Source of the DNA: Alphaproteobacteria bacterium
GTDB lineage: Bacteria; Pseudomonadota; Alphaproteobacteria; Caulobacterales; Maricaulaceae
Reading direction: 5' to 3'
Assembly: GCA_024278855.1 (NCBI GenBank)
Contig: JAJRSJ010000022.1
Coordinates: 1 to 64,000, forward strand
Length of the DNA stretch: 64,000 bases
The position numbers and the translations under genes were made by a program. Positions within the stretch are counted from its first letter, which is position 1. Every line of letters begins with the position of its first letter. Under the pieces are notes generated by a model that made no database searches, had not been told where the DNA came from, and saw only the letters and a list, made by a program, of their open reading frames with translations. Shown one piece after another: positions 9,080 through 17,256 of this stretch.

Positions 9080-10702
9080 ATGACCAAACGTAAATCATAT
9101 ACAAAAACATTGAAAAAATATCTCAAGCGTTACCCGGACGGTGTCGCGCCCGGCGGTATCGGCGTTGACGATCTGGTACAGCTTAATTTGCAAAACACCT
9201 ATAAAACCCATTTGGACATTGCCAAAAAAATGGCAACGGTCATGCGAAAAGACATGAAAGCTTATGATAAAGACACCGCCAAATTCACCCAAAGTCTGGG
9301 CTGTTGGAGCGGGTTTCATGCCCAACAAATGATCAAGTCCGTCAAGCGCATGAAAGGCACCACAAAAGGCACATATGTGTATCTGTCCGGCTGGATGATC
9401 GCCGGTCTGCGCAACCAGTTTAGCCATTTGCCCGACCAAAGCATGCACGAGAAAACTGCCGTGCCGGAATTGATCAGCGAGATTTATGCGAGCTTGCGCC
9501 AAGCCGACGAGGTGGAGCTGAATGATCTGTTCAAAGTCCTGAAAACCGCCAAACAAAACGGCGACGAAATCGCCACTAAAAAAGCCGTAAAAGCCATTGA
9601 TAATTTCGAGAGCCATGTTGTACCGATCATCGCCGATATCGACGCGGGCTTTGGCAATTCCCACGCCACCTATCTGCTGTCCAAAAAAATGATCGAAGCC
9701 GGAGCATGTTGCATCCAAATTGAAAATCAGGTGTCCGACGCCAAACAGTGCGGCCATCAGGACGGCAAGGTCACGGTTCCCCGCGAAGATTTCATCGAGA
9801 AACTGCGGGCCGTGCGCATGGCCTTTGAAGAAATGGGCGTTGAGGACGGGGTTATCGTCGCCCGCACCGACAGCCTCGGCGCAGGCCTAACCCAAAAAAT
9901 CCCGGTCTCGACGGAGCCTGGTGACAGCGCGGCCCAATATACGAAATGGCTTGAGACTAGCGACGTAACGACCGACAATCCTTTGGGCGAAGGCGAAGTC
10001 GCCATTCAACTGGACGGCAAATTGGTCAAGCCGGTGCGCTTGCCCAACGGTCTCTATAAATTCAAACCAGACACGGGCCGCGAGCGCGTCATCGAGGATT
10101 GTATTTCGAGCCTCGTTGACGGCGGTGCGGATCTTTTGTGGATTGAAACCGCCACACCGGATGTGAGTGTCATTGGTGCCATGGTCGACGAGATCAAGAA
10201 GACCGTCCCGGACGCCAAGCTGACCTATAATAATTCTCCGTCCTTTAACTGGACGCTAAATCTGCGCGGGCAAGTACGTGAAGACTGGATCGCGTCTGGT
10301 AAAATCACAGAAGACGAATATCCTGAAGGTTTGGCGCTGATGTCGGCCAAATATGACGACACGGAGCTTGGCCGCGAAACTGATAACCGTCTGCGCAGTT
10401 TCCAAGGTGATATTGCCGCCAAGGCCGGGGTGTTTCACAATCTCATTACCCTGCCGACATTCCACATGACGGCGAAGTTTATGGATGATTTATCACGCGG
10501 ATATTTCGGCGACGACAAAATGATGGCCTATGTCAACACCATCCAGCGCGAGGAAATCCGCCGCGAAGTTTCCGCTGTCAAACATCAACACGAAGTCGGC
10601 TCCGACATCGGCGACAATTTCAAAGAAATGGTAGCAGGCGAACGCGCCCTAAAAGCCGGCGGCCACAAAAACACAATGAACCAGTTTAGCAATGTGGCAT
10701 AA
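9080..10702 (+). CDS. aceA: Isocitrate lyase
   Basis: 540 residues. It cleaves isocitrate to glyoxylate and succinate, the first step of the glyoxylate shunt. The active-site signature KQCGHQ lies near residues 221-226 with the catalytic Cys. IIADIDAGFGNSHATYLLSKK precedes it and TYNNSPSFNW near 380 is the conserved substrate-binding block. It is longer than the roughly 430-residue enterobacterial enzyme and belongs to the larger ICL subgroup seen in many alpha- and gammaproteobacteria. AAGGAATCCATT supplies the ribosome binding site. Second gene of the aceBA operon, ending at a strong intrinsic terminator. Confidence 0.97.
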   Translation: MTKRKSYTKTLKKYLKRYPDGVAPGGIGVDDLVQLNLQNTYKTHLDIAKKMATVMRKDMKAYDKDTAKFTQSLGCWSGFHAQQMIKSVKRMKGTTKGTYVYLSGWMIAGLRNQFSHLPDQSMHEKTAVPELISEIYASLRQADEVELNDLFKVLKTAKQNGDEIATKKAVKAIDNFESHVVPIIADIDAGFGNSHATYLLSKKMIEAGACCIQIENQVSDAKQCGHQDGKVTVPREDFIEKLRAVRMAFEEMGVEDGVIVARTDSLGAGLTQKIPVSTEPGDSAAQYTKWLETSDVTTDNPLGEGEVAIQLDGKLVKPVRLPNGLYKFKPDTGRERVIEDCISSLVDGGADLLWIETATPDVSVIGAMVDEIKKTVPDAKLTYNNSPSFNWTLNLRGQVREDWIASGKITEDEYPEGLALMSAKYDDTELGRETDNRLRSFQGDIAAKAGVFHNLITLPTFHMTAKFMDDLSRGYFGDDKMMAYVNTIQREEIRREVSAVKHQHEVGSDIGDNFKEMVAGERALKAGGHKNTMNQFSNVA

Positions 10703-10729
10703 CCGCTAAACAGACATGCGAATTTATCA

Positions 10730-10758
10730 CCCTGGGCAGCAATGCCCGGGGTTTTTTT
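10730..10758 (+). terminator. Intrinsic terminator after aceA
   Basis: CCCTGGGCA (10730-10738) pairs with TGCCCGGGG (10743-10751) as a 9-bp stem with one G-T pair. The GCAA tetraloop is followed at once by seven T residues at 10752-10758. It lies 28 bases after the aceA stop. Confidence 0.9.
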
Positions 10759-11465
10759 GTAGGGTTGTTTTATTTTGTATCTCGGTTTTATGAAACCCAG
10801 CCACCACGGCCATAAATGTACGAACCACACGCCGCAATACAGACGGCCAAAACGCCCAAGCGGCTCGCGCCACCAACCGTGGTCATAACAAACAAGCAAA
10901 GCCCGTCTTTGCAAGACCGAGCCAAAATCTACGAACCCGTATATGCTCACCCGCCCCAAAGGCGACAACCTGCACAGCCATTCCATAAATTGCGCACCGC
11001 TAATACCGCTTGGGCACAAGACCCAAAAAACACCAAAATTGCGCACAAGCGGCGCAGTACGCCTTGCCGCACGCCGCGCCATATGCAAGTCCAAACGCCG
11101 CAATTGCCGGTTAGGCAAGTCCTGTTCACCGAACATATCCGGGTCAAGCCCACGGCCAAAGTCCCCTCCAACCAATAACCAATTTAACCAAACCTGAAAC
11201 CAAACGAAAAACACCAACACCCCGTTCGTGGGATACGTGGGAAGTTTGTGGGCATGAGCAGAACGCACATCCACAAACCCATCCCAAACCCCCAACACAA
11301 CCACAAAGGACAAAGGGGACACACTAGACAAACACGCTATTTTAAATTCAGACACATAATTCATGCCCCCAAAATATACCCGCGCCTAAAACCATGGATT
11401 AGGTTTCTGGTGTCTCTGTAGTTAAAGAAATTGGAGATAAAAGGAAATGCCAGAGCATTGTCTAA
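10759..11465. other. Unassigned 0.7-kb stretch with strong strand bias (C/A-rich on +)
   Basis: No recognisable gene. The plus strand is rich in C and A and poor in G for about 600 bases, so the minus strand is G/T-rich. A minus-strand frame stays open from an ATG at 11364 to 10585, reading through the aceA terminator and 118 bases into aceA antisense. Its product is rich in Trp, Phe and Leu and resembles no family I know. A plus-strand frame (10816-11178) is equally unconvincing. Small hairpins are present: GTCTTTGCAAGAC near 10905 and GGTTTTATGAAACC near 10784. It could be a decayed gene, an orphan membrane protein or a non-coding RNA; I cannot choose. Confidence 0.3.
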
Positions 11466-11515
11466 AAATTAGGCGGGACTGGTAGATGTCCATTTATTGG
11501 CGGCCAAACGGGTTG

Positions 11516-11785
11516 TTAGTGAATGTCTATCCAAAATGGGTTAAAGAGTTCAATCACGTTCAATTTATAAGCCCGCTTCCATTTCTTGATCTGTCGTTCT
11601 TTCCTGAATGCGTCTTCACGAGTATGATATTCCTTAAACCATACCAGTTTATCACATCCATATTTCGCAGTGAAGCCACCGAAAATCTTCTGCTTATGTT
11701 GCTCGACCCGTGCAGAAAGGTCGTCCGTATGACCTGTGTAGAGAGTTCCGTGTGGTTTATTGGTACAAATATAAGTATAGAACAT
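11516..11785 (-). CDS. Small GIY-YIG nuclease-like protein, copy 1 (tail lost to a stop codon)
   Basis: 89 residues forming a compact single-domain GIY-YIG protein of the UPF0213/YhbQ type. TYICTNKPHGTLYTGHTDDL holds the Y...Y and TGH core, the Arg of LSARVEQHK follows, and the Glu of RKERQIKKWKR is in the expected place. Family members are DNA nucleases or structure-specific nicking proteins; the target here is unknown. The homologue at 40354-40680 has a 19-residue C-terminal tail. Here codon 90 is TAA, yet the same frame continues as QPVWPPINGHLPVPPNF up to a TAG at 11464-11462, matching that tail. The upstream side carries an inverted pair of palindromic repeats. Confidence 0.82.
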   Translation of the reverse strand: MFYTYICTNKPHGTLYTGHTDDLSARVEQHKQKIFGGFTAKYGCDKLVWFKEYHTREDAFRKERQIKKWKRAYKLNVIELFNPFWIDIH

Positions 11786-11908
11786 TTAATGAGCATGCTA
11801 TAATGGCGGCATATATACAAGCCCAAAGCAAACAATGTTTATCCAGTGAAATCCCTGCATCCCCCACCCGCTTGGGTGAATTAGTATAAGGTGAATTACT
11901 CCCTCAAA

Positions 11909-12003
11909 CCCGCTCATGCCTGCGTATGCAGGTATCCACCACCGGATTCCCGGTATCCCCAATAACCCAGCAATAGACCCCTGCATTCGCAGGGGTGAGC
12001 GGG
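11909..12003. repeat. REPIN-like inverted pair of palindromic repeats (cluster 1)
   Basis: A forward unit at 11909-11938 begins CCCGCTCA and contains the stem CCTGC-GTAT-GCAGG. A reverse unit at 11976-12003 contains CCCCTGC-ATTC-GCAGGGG and ends TGAGCGGG, the reverse complement of the forward head. The two units point at each other around about 37 bases that include a small ACCGG/CCGGT hairpin. Lies between the GIY-YIG gene and the PLD gene. Confidence 0.8.
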
Positions 12004-12055
12004 TTGTGGGTAGTTGGGTTTATCCTGCATAGGAGACGTTAGAAATCAGGCAACA

Positions 12056-13237
12056 CTAAGTGGGTTCATAATAGATTGCATCTAGCATTGCAGCCCGCAC
12101 TTTCCGAACTTTTCGTTGGAGTTTTCGGTTCGGCTTTTTTTGATTCCACCAAACGGAATCCATAATTCTAACTATGATTTCATCCCAGTATTTTTCATAA
12201 GTAAGGGTTGAGGCAGTGACGCCAAAATCTTTGCAAAGTGCTTTTTTATTAGCCCCATCAAGACATACAAACAGGTCTGGCCTCTTCATTGCAAGCAATC
12301 TAGTTGCTGTTGAAATACCATCCCTCCCATTTGGGAACGCTTTCGTATATTCAGCTATATATTTCAGGTATTTCATCTTTGAGACTTTACCTGTTATCGG
12401 TATAAAGTCTAATGCTGTAGATAAATAAGGGTTGTTGTCATTTACCGCTTGATGAAAGTACCCCGCTCCCTGCATACTTCCAAACCACGCCCAATATTCG
12501 TGAAAATCCGTTGGGAGCCCTGCTATCATCTTTCTTTGACCTAATGGCATTTCTTTGAACCTACCAAATTCCTCAAAAGCTTCTTTAATATCTGCAAGCA
12601 AATTACATCGCCCATTAAATCCATGGTGGGGATCGTTTTGCACTTTTTTGAAAAACTTAGACCAAGACATTGGAATTAAATCTGTTTCAATATACGGCTT
12701 TGCCTTCATTGTAGAGAAAGGTGTTAAAATTCTTGAAAGTTTAGGGTTGTTCAACTTGTATAAATTAGCGTACTTAACCGCCTCCTTTTTTGTGATGCTT
12801 TTTGCTCTTTCCCAATATTTATCTAGTTGCTTGCTCGTCTCTTCAAAAAAAGCGTGATCGGTATCATTAGAAGATATATGGAGCATTAATTCTGTATTGT
12901 TTTTCAAACCACCATTCGTCATGTTGGCGCTGCCAATAACTATGTCCCAGTTTTTACCAGTGCTGAAAATGTATATTTTGGGGTGAAATGTACCCTTGGG
13001 TTCAATTAAGAATTTCACTTTCTTACTTTTTGTATAATCGACAAGAGCCTGTGGTTCGGTTATATAAGAATGACACCCTATAACGGACTGTGAAATTTTT
13101 TCTTTCTGATAAAATATTTTCTTATAAACATCGTTGCTACATGTTGCCCAAGCAACGGCAAACTGAATATGGTTGTGGTCGTTAAGGAGCTTGACCAATG
13201 TACGGGTCAACATTTTTCCGTTTGAAATTATCTGCAT
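12056..13237 (-). CDS. PLD-type nuclease-like protein, probable defence or restriction function
   Basis: 393 residues from the ATG at 13237, preceded by AGGA with 6 bases spacing; an upstream TTG at 13258 is less likely. One HKD motif is visible: FHPKIYIF with His85 and Lys87, Asp98, then IGSANMTNGG and an acidic residue in NNTEL. A single HKD copy means two subunits would have to pair to form an active site, as in BfiI- or NgoFVII-like nucleases. The C-terminal half ends in a block containing RPDLFVCLDGANKKALCKDF and YWDEII, unlike ordinary lipases. Codon use is markedly AT-rich compared with its neighbours, suggesting horizontal transfer. It is flanked on both sides by REPIN-like repeats. 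No partner methylase is present. Confidence 0.65.
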   Translation of the reverse strand: MQIISNGKMLTRTLVKLLNDHNHIQFAVAWATCSNDVYKKIFYQKEKISQSVIGCHSYITEPQALVDYTKSKKVKFLIEPKGTFHPKIYIFSTGKNWDIVIGSANMTNGGLKNNTELMLHISSNDTDHAFFEETSKQLDKYWERAKSITKKEAVKYANLYKLNNPKLSRILTPFSTMKAKPYIETDLIPMSWSKFFKKVQNDPHHGFNGRCNLLADIKEAFEEFGRFKEMPLGQRKMIAGLPTDFHEYWAWFGSMQGAGYFHQAVNDNNPYLSTALDFIPITGKVSKMKYLKYIAEYTKAFPNGRDGISTATRLLAMKRPDLFVCLDGANKKALCKDFGVTASTLTYEKYWDEIIVRIMDSVWWNQKKPNRKLQRKVRKVRAAMLDAIYYEPT

Positions 13238-13367
13238 TGTACATCCTATCTTTTTCAAAAATACAATATTCTATGTACGATTGCACAATCTAATAGTAAG
13301 TCAAGTATTTTGGGCGTTATACTCAAAATTCTAACGCCCCCTCCTGACCGCAAAGCAATCCCCTACA

Positions 13368-13474
13368 CCCCGCTCATTCCCGGCCCCGACCGGGAATCCA
13401 GTTAAACAATAATGTGCGAGCTTTGCTAGCTCTTTATTCGCTGGACACCCAGTCAAGCTGAGTATGAGCGGGGG
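13368..13474. repeat. REPIN-like inverted pair of palindromic repeats (cluster 2)
   Basis: A forward unit starting CCCCGCTCA at 13368 contains TTCCCGG (13377-13383) and CCGGGAA (13390-13396) as a 7-bp stem and ends TCCAG. The reverse unit begins CTGGA at 13441 and ends TGAGCGGGGG at 13465-13474. The units face each other across about 40 bases. The 339-base gap between the PLD gene and comEC holds nothing else I can identify. Confidence 0.75.
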
Positions 13475-13576
13475 AGTGAGGAAATGGCATGCGCACACAA
13501 AAGGCTTTATAATTTCGAAAACTTTACATTTCCCGCTATAATTTGCGCGTTGACGATTGATGATTTGGCCCTGTGC

Positions 13577-15706
13577 TCACCCCCAAGGCCTGGCCTTGCG
13601 CCTTTCCGGATTGGCGTCGCGGATTTTCATTTTGCCGTTTTTTATGTGCACATCCCTTGCGCCAGTTTTTGCTAGCTCTACCGCGTCTAGCAATGGGGTT
13701 TTGCATTGGCGTCTTGCTATGGGGCCGGCTGCGCGCAGGGTTAAAATCACCAGATCGGAGTTGGCGCAGGCTTCGGCTACGCCTTCGGGGCTATGGACTA
13801 TGCTGATGGTTTTCCCTTTAAGCTCTATGCGGCCGGCCTGCATATCGCATATTGTTCCCGCGTCTTTGAATGTACGTAGTTCTGCGGTTTTTAGCCCGGC
13901 TTGTTCCATGAAACGGGCGCGGCCAAATCCGTCGCCGCGCTTGCGGTCTACGGTGAGGATGTTGACATCTCCCGCGTCCCAAAACGCCACGCGGGCTTTG
14001 TCGGATATGCGCATGTCCGGCCTGTCAATGCCGGCCCACATCAACCACGACCCGATCAACATAAATAATCCTGTTATCCGTATCCGCTTTGGCCCCAAAC
14101 ACAAAAACACAAACCCGAGGGCAAACAGGCTGATGACCTGCCCGTTGGCGCTTTTGAAATACATCAAGGCCCCGTCCATCTCGCTGACCCAGACGGCAAT
14201 GAACAACACATATTCCAGTGCCTTGCCCATGACAAAAAGTGGCAAGCGATCAAGCCCCAAAGGCATGACCAACACGGCCACAAACCCGGCGGGCATAGCC
14301 ACCATCGTGAACACAGGCATGGCCAATATATTGGCGATAAATCCAAGCCTTGCGAAGCGCTGAAAATGCAAAGCTGCAAAGCCGCCCGTGGCCCCGCCCG
14401 CCACAAAACTGGTCACGGCCATACCGACAAAACCTTTCCAGACCCGGTGTGCGAAATTTGCCGGGCGGGTATAGACACGCCGATCCGCCCAGTATCTATA
14501 AACCGCGACCAATGCTGCCGTAGCAGCAAAGGACATATGAAACCCCGACGATAAAATATTTTCCGGATGCAGCCCCAAAGTAATCGCCGCCGCCAATGCC
14601 ACAGAGCGCATTGTAAACGCACGACGGCCTAAAATCACGGCGGCAAATACCACCACCGCCATAATAAAGGCCCGGGTGGTCGAAACACTAGCCCCGGATA
14701 TCAACAAATATGCGGTCGCGGTCGCTATGGCCGAGGCGGCGGCCCATTTGCGCATATCATATCGCCGCGCCAATGGCCCGATAGACGCCAATAAAAGCGA
14801 CATTAAAAAATAAGAGCCCCCGGCCAACAGCCCCATATGCAGGCCCGATATGGCAAGTAAATGCGCCAGACCCGCATCGCGCAAGGCTTGTTCCTGATCG
14901 GGCGGAATGGTGGATCTGTCCCCGGTCAACAAGGCCGATTGCAGACCAGAGGTGTGCGGCGGAGCGCGGGCCTGAATATGGCGCGACAAGCCGTAGCGAA
15001 ATTTAACCAAGCGGCGTTCCGCTTTCTGCCGCAAAGACAGCGGGGCAAGTTGCGCGGCTTTGGCTTTGGAGATGGCAAAGCCGGAGCCGCCAATTTGTTT
15101 AAAATACGAAGCCCTGCCCGAATCATATCCCCCGACAATGGCCGGGCCGGGCGGGGCTTTCAGCAAGGCTCTAATATGGATGCTATCGCCGGGTTTGGAA
15201 TCATAAGGCTTGATCCGCAGACGAATACGCACCGGGGTTTTGTCGGGCGCGAGCCGCTCAATGCTCTGTACGCGGATAAAAAAATGCTGCAATTTTCCTG
15301 AAGATTTTATATTTTCAATCCAGCCATTGACGCTATAGGCCCGCTGTGTATCTGGCAATATTGGGGCTTGCACGGATTGTGTATGGTAGACGGCCCGGGA
15401 AACCCCCACCGCCAAAAACAATGCCAATACCAAAGTTTCGCGCACAGCCAGATGCTTTCCCGACACCAGCACCAAAGCCGCCAGAACACCTAAAACAGCT
15501 ATGGCCACAAGCCCCGGCCATAAAGCCGGTTCAGTGGCCACGGCGAAATATACGGCAATGCCTGCGCCAAATGTGACCAGACACCACTCAAACCTGGCCC
15601 GGGCCATCATCGAGACAAGTCCGGATTTAACGCCCGTCCAGACATGCAAAAAAGCCGAGCACCTTCCCCCATTACTAGACATGTCACTAGACATGTCACT
15701 AGACAT
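13577..15706 (-). CDS. comEC: ComEC/Rec2-type DNA uptake channel
   Basis: 709 residues. A polytopic inner-membrane protein that by family carries one DNA strand into the cytoplasm during natural transformation. It shows an N-terminal hydrophobic/DUF4131 region (about 30-200), the conserved HLLAISGLHMGLLAGG around residues 280-295, and many membrane helices to about 540. The C-terminus is soluble but too short for a complete metallo-beta-lactamase domain. The start is ambiguous: three ATGs lie in a 12-base tandem repeat that encodes MSSDMSSDMSS. Divergent from gltX, a common alphaproteobacterial arrangement, though the lexA gene often found nearby is absent. No other competence gene is in the window. 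Confidence 0.88.
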   Translation of the reverse strand: MSSDMSSDMSSNGGRCSAFLHVWTGVKSGLVSMMARARFEWCLVTFGAGIAVYFAVATEPALWPGLVAIAVLGVLAALVLVSGKHLAVRETLVLALFLAVGVSRAVYHTQSVQAPILPDTQRAYSVNGWIENIKSSGKLQHFFIRVQSIERLAPDKTPVRIRLRIKPYDSKPGDSIHIRALLKAPPGPAIVGGYDSGRASYFKQIGGSGFAISKAKAAQLAPLSLRQKAERRLVKFRYGLSRHIQARAPPHTSGLQSALLTGDRSTIPPDQEQALRDAGLAHLLAISGLHMGLLAGGSYFLMSLLLASIGPLARRYDMRKWAAASAIATATAYLLISGASVSTTRAFIMAVVVFAAVILGRRAFTMRSVALAAAITLGLHPENILSSGFHMSFAATAALVAVYRYWADRRVYTRPANFAHRVWKGFVGMAVTSFVAGGATGGFAALHFQRFARLGFIANILAMPVFTMVAMPAGFVAVLVMPLGLDRLPLFVMGKALEYVLFIAVWVSEMDGALMYFKSANGQVISLFALGFVFLCLGPKRIRITGLFMLIGSWLMWAGIDRPDMRISDKARVAFWDAGDVNILTVDRKRGDGFGRARFMEQAGLKTAELRTFKDAGTICDMQAGRIELKGKTISIVHSPEGVAEACANSDLVILTLRAAGPIARRQCKTPLLDAVELAKTGARDVHIKNGKMKIRDANPERRKARPWG

Positions 15707-15709
15707 GTT
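15674..15709. repeat. 12-bp tandem repeat at the comEC start
   Basis: Three copies of ACTAGACATGTC run head to tail; the third has one changed end base. Each unit contains the palindrome GACATGTC. On the minus strand each unit supplies an in-frame ATG of comEC. Unit length is a multiple of three, so copy-number change would add or remove four residues without shifting frame. Confidence 0.85.
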
Positions 15710-15809
15710 AATAGGCGTGTTTATGGGCGTGCTATTCGCTTTAATCTCTTTAGTTTTGCGACCCTTTATGGTAAACCCTCCCTATAGTCTCTCAGTATTG
15801 GTTTTACCC

Positions 15810-17237
15810 ATGTCCCAACAAAATCATCAAGCTAAAATTGTAACACGGTTCGCGCCGTCGCCCACCGGGTTTTTGCATATTGGTGGGGCGCGCACGGCGT
15901 TGTTCAGCTATTATTTTGCCCGGCGGCACGGTGGTAATTTTTTACTGCGCATCGAAGACACCGACAAAGCCCGCTCGTCCGAAGACGCAACCAAAGCAAT
16001 TCTTGACGGCATGGATTGGCTCGGCCTCAAGCACGACGGCGAGGTGGTTTACCAAAGCAAAAACGCCCACAAGCACCGGGCGGCGGCGGAAGATCTGATA
16101 AAAACCGGCCATGCCTATTTGTGTTATTTGACCCCCGAAGAACAGGCGGCCGAGCGCGAATTATCGCGTACCGAAGGCCGGGCCTTTCGCTCCAAATGGC
16201 GGGACGGCGGCGACCCGCCCAAACATACGCCTTTTGTTGTACGCTTCAAAGTTCCGGACGGCGAAACCGTGGTTGATGATTTGGTGCAAGGCCGGGTGAC
16301 ATGGACCAACAACGATTTTGATGATCTGATATTACTGCGGGCTGACGCTAGCCCGGTGTATATGTTGGCGGTGGTGGTGGATGATCACAATATGGGTATC
16401 ACCCATGTGGTGCGCGGTGATGATCATTTGGTCAACGCCGGTCGGCAAAAACTGATCTATCAGGCGCTCGGTTGGGACGTGCCCGCCTTCGCCCATGTGC
16501 CTGTAATTTTTGGCCCGGACGGCAAGAAATTATCGAAGCGCCACGGTGCGCTCGGCATAGATGCTTACGCGGATATGGGATATTTGCCGGCGGGTCTGCG
16601 CAATTATCTGGCGCGGCTTGGCTGGAGCCACGCAGATATGGAAGTGTTCGGCGACGACGAAATCACCGCCTTGTTTGAACTATCCGATATTAACAAAGCC
16701 CCGGCCCGGCTCGATGTTGATAAAATGGCTTTTATCAACGGCAAACATATAAAAAAAACAGATGTGGCAACCCTGCTGTCCTATGGCCGCAAGTTTTTTG
16801 AGGCCAAAAACGGCGGGCCGTTAAATGAAGCACAAATGGCGCGACTTGTCGCCGCATTGCCCCATATTGCCTCGCGGGCTAACACTTTGATCGAACTGGC
16901 TGATAAAGCTTATTTCGTGACGCAGGAACGCCCTATTAGCATCACTGGCAAGGCTAAAAAACCGCTAAAGCCAGAGACAGAATCCCGCCTAAGAGATTTG
17001 CTTTTTGTGCTGAAAGAGGTTAAGCAAGAGCAATGGACAGACGGAAATATTTTGGCGCGGTTAAACCAGTATATTGCGGCACAGGATATAGGATTTGGCA
17101 AGATCGGCGCACCCCTGCGGGCTTGTTTAACTGGCGGCGCAGCATCGCCGGATTTATCACTGGTATTGGAATTATTGGGCCGAGACGAGGCACTTGGACG
17201 GATTGAAGATTGCCTGAACACATGTTTTAAAGATTAG
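15810..17237 (+). CDS. gltX: Glutamyl-tRNA synthetase
   Basis: 475 residues from the ATG at 15810. The frame is open upstream, but that part overlaps comEC antisense and is not protein-like; an in-frame ATG at 15767 is a weaker alternative. It charges tRNA-Glu in the cytoplasm. Class I marks: FAPSPTGFLHIGGARTALFS with the HIGH motif near residue 23, and KKLSKRHGAL with the KMSKS equivalent near 240. Length is normal. Many alphaproteobacteria use a non-discriminating GluRS and also charge tRNA-Gln this way, but that cannot be read from this sequence. gltA follows after 19 bases. Confidence 0.96.
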   Translation: MSQQNHQAKIVTRFAPSPTGFLHIGGARTALFSYYFARRHGGNFLLRIEDTDKARSSEDATKAILDGMDWLGLKHDGEVVYQSKNAHKHRAAAEDLIKTGHAYLCYLTPEEQAAERELSRTEGRAFRSKWRDGGDPPKHTPFVVRFKVPDGETVVDDLVQGRVTWTNNDFDDLILLRADASPVYMLAVVVDDHNMGITHVVRGDDHLVNAGRQKLIYQALGWDVPAFAHVPVIFGPDGKKLSKRHGALGIDAYADMGYLPAGLRNYLARLGWSHADMEVFGDDEITALFELSDINKAPARLDVDKMAFINGKHIKKTDVATLLSYGRKFFEAKNGGPLNEAQMARLVAALPHIASRANTLIELADKAYFVTQERPISITGKAKKPLKPETESRLRDLLFVLKEVKQEQWTDGNILARLNQYIAAQDIGFGKIGAPLRACLTGGAASPDLSLVLELLGRDEALGRIEDCLNTCFKD

Positions 17238-17256
17238 AAAATAGAAAGAAGAAAGA

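Noticed and set aside
9095-9757. 220-residue minus-strand frame inside aceA
   Set aside because: Antisense shadow of a clear isocitrate lyase; no ribosome site and no family features.
10585-11364. 259-residue minus-strand frame as a firm gene
   Set aside because: Runs through the aceA terminator and into aceA antisense and matches no family; kept only as an unassigned region.
11909-13474. CRISPR array
   Set aside because: The repeats are inverted palindromes with irregular spacing, and no spacers or cas genes are present.
13557-14363. 268-residue plus-strand frame
   Set aside because: Lies opposite comEC; Ser/Pro/Arg-rich composition is typical of an antisense shadow.
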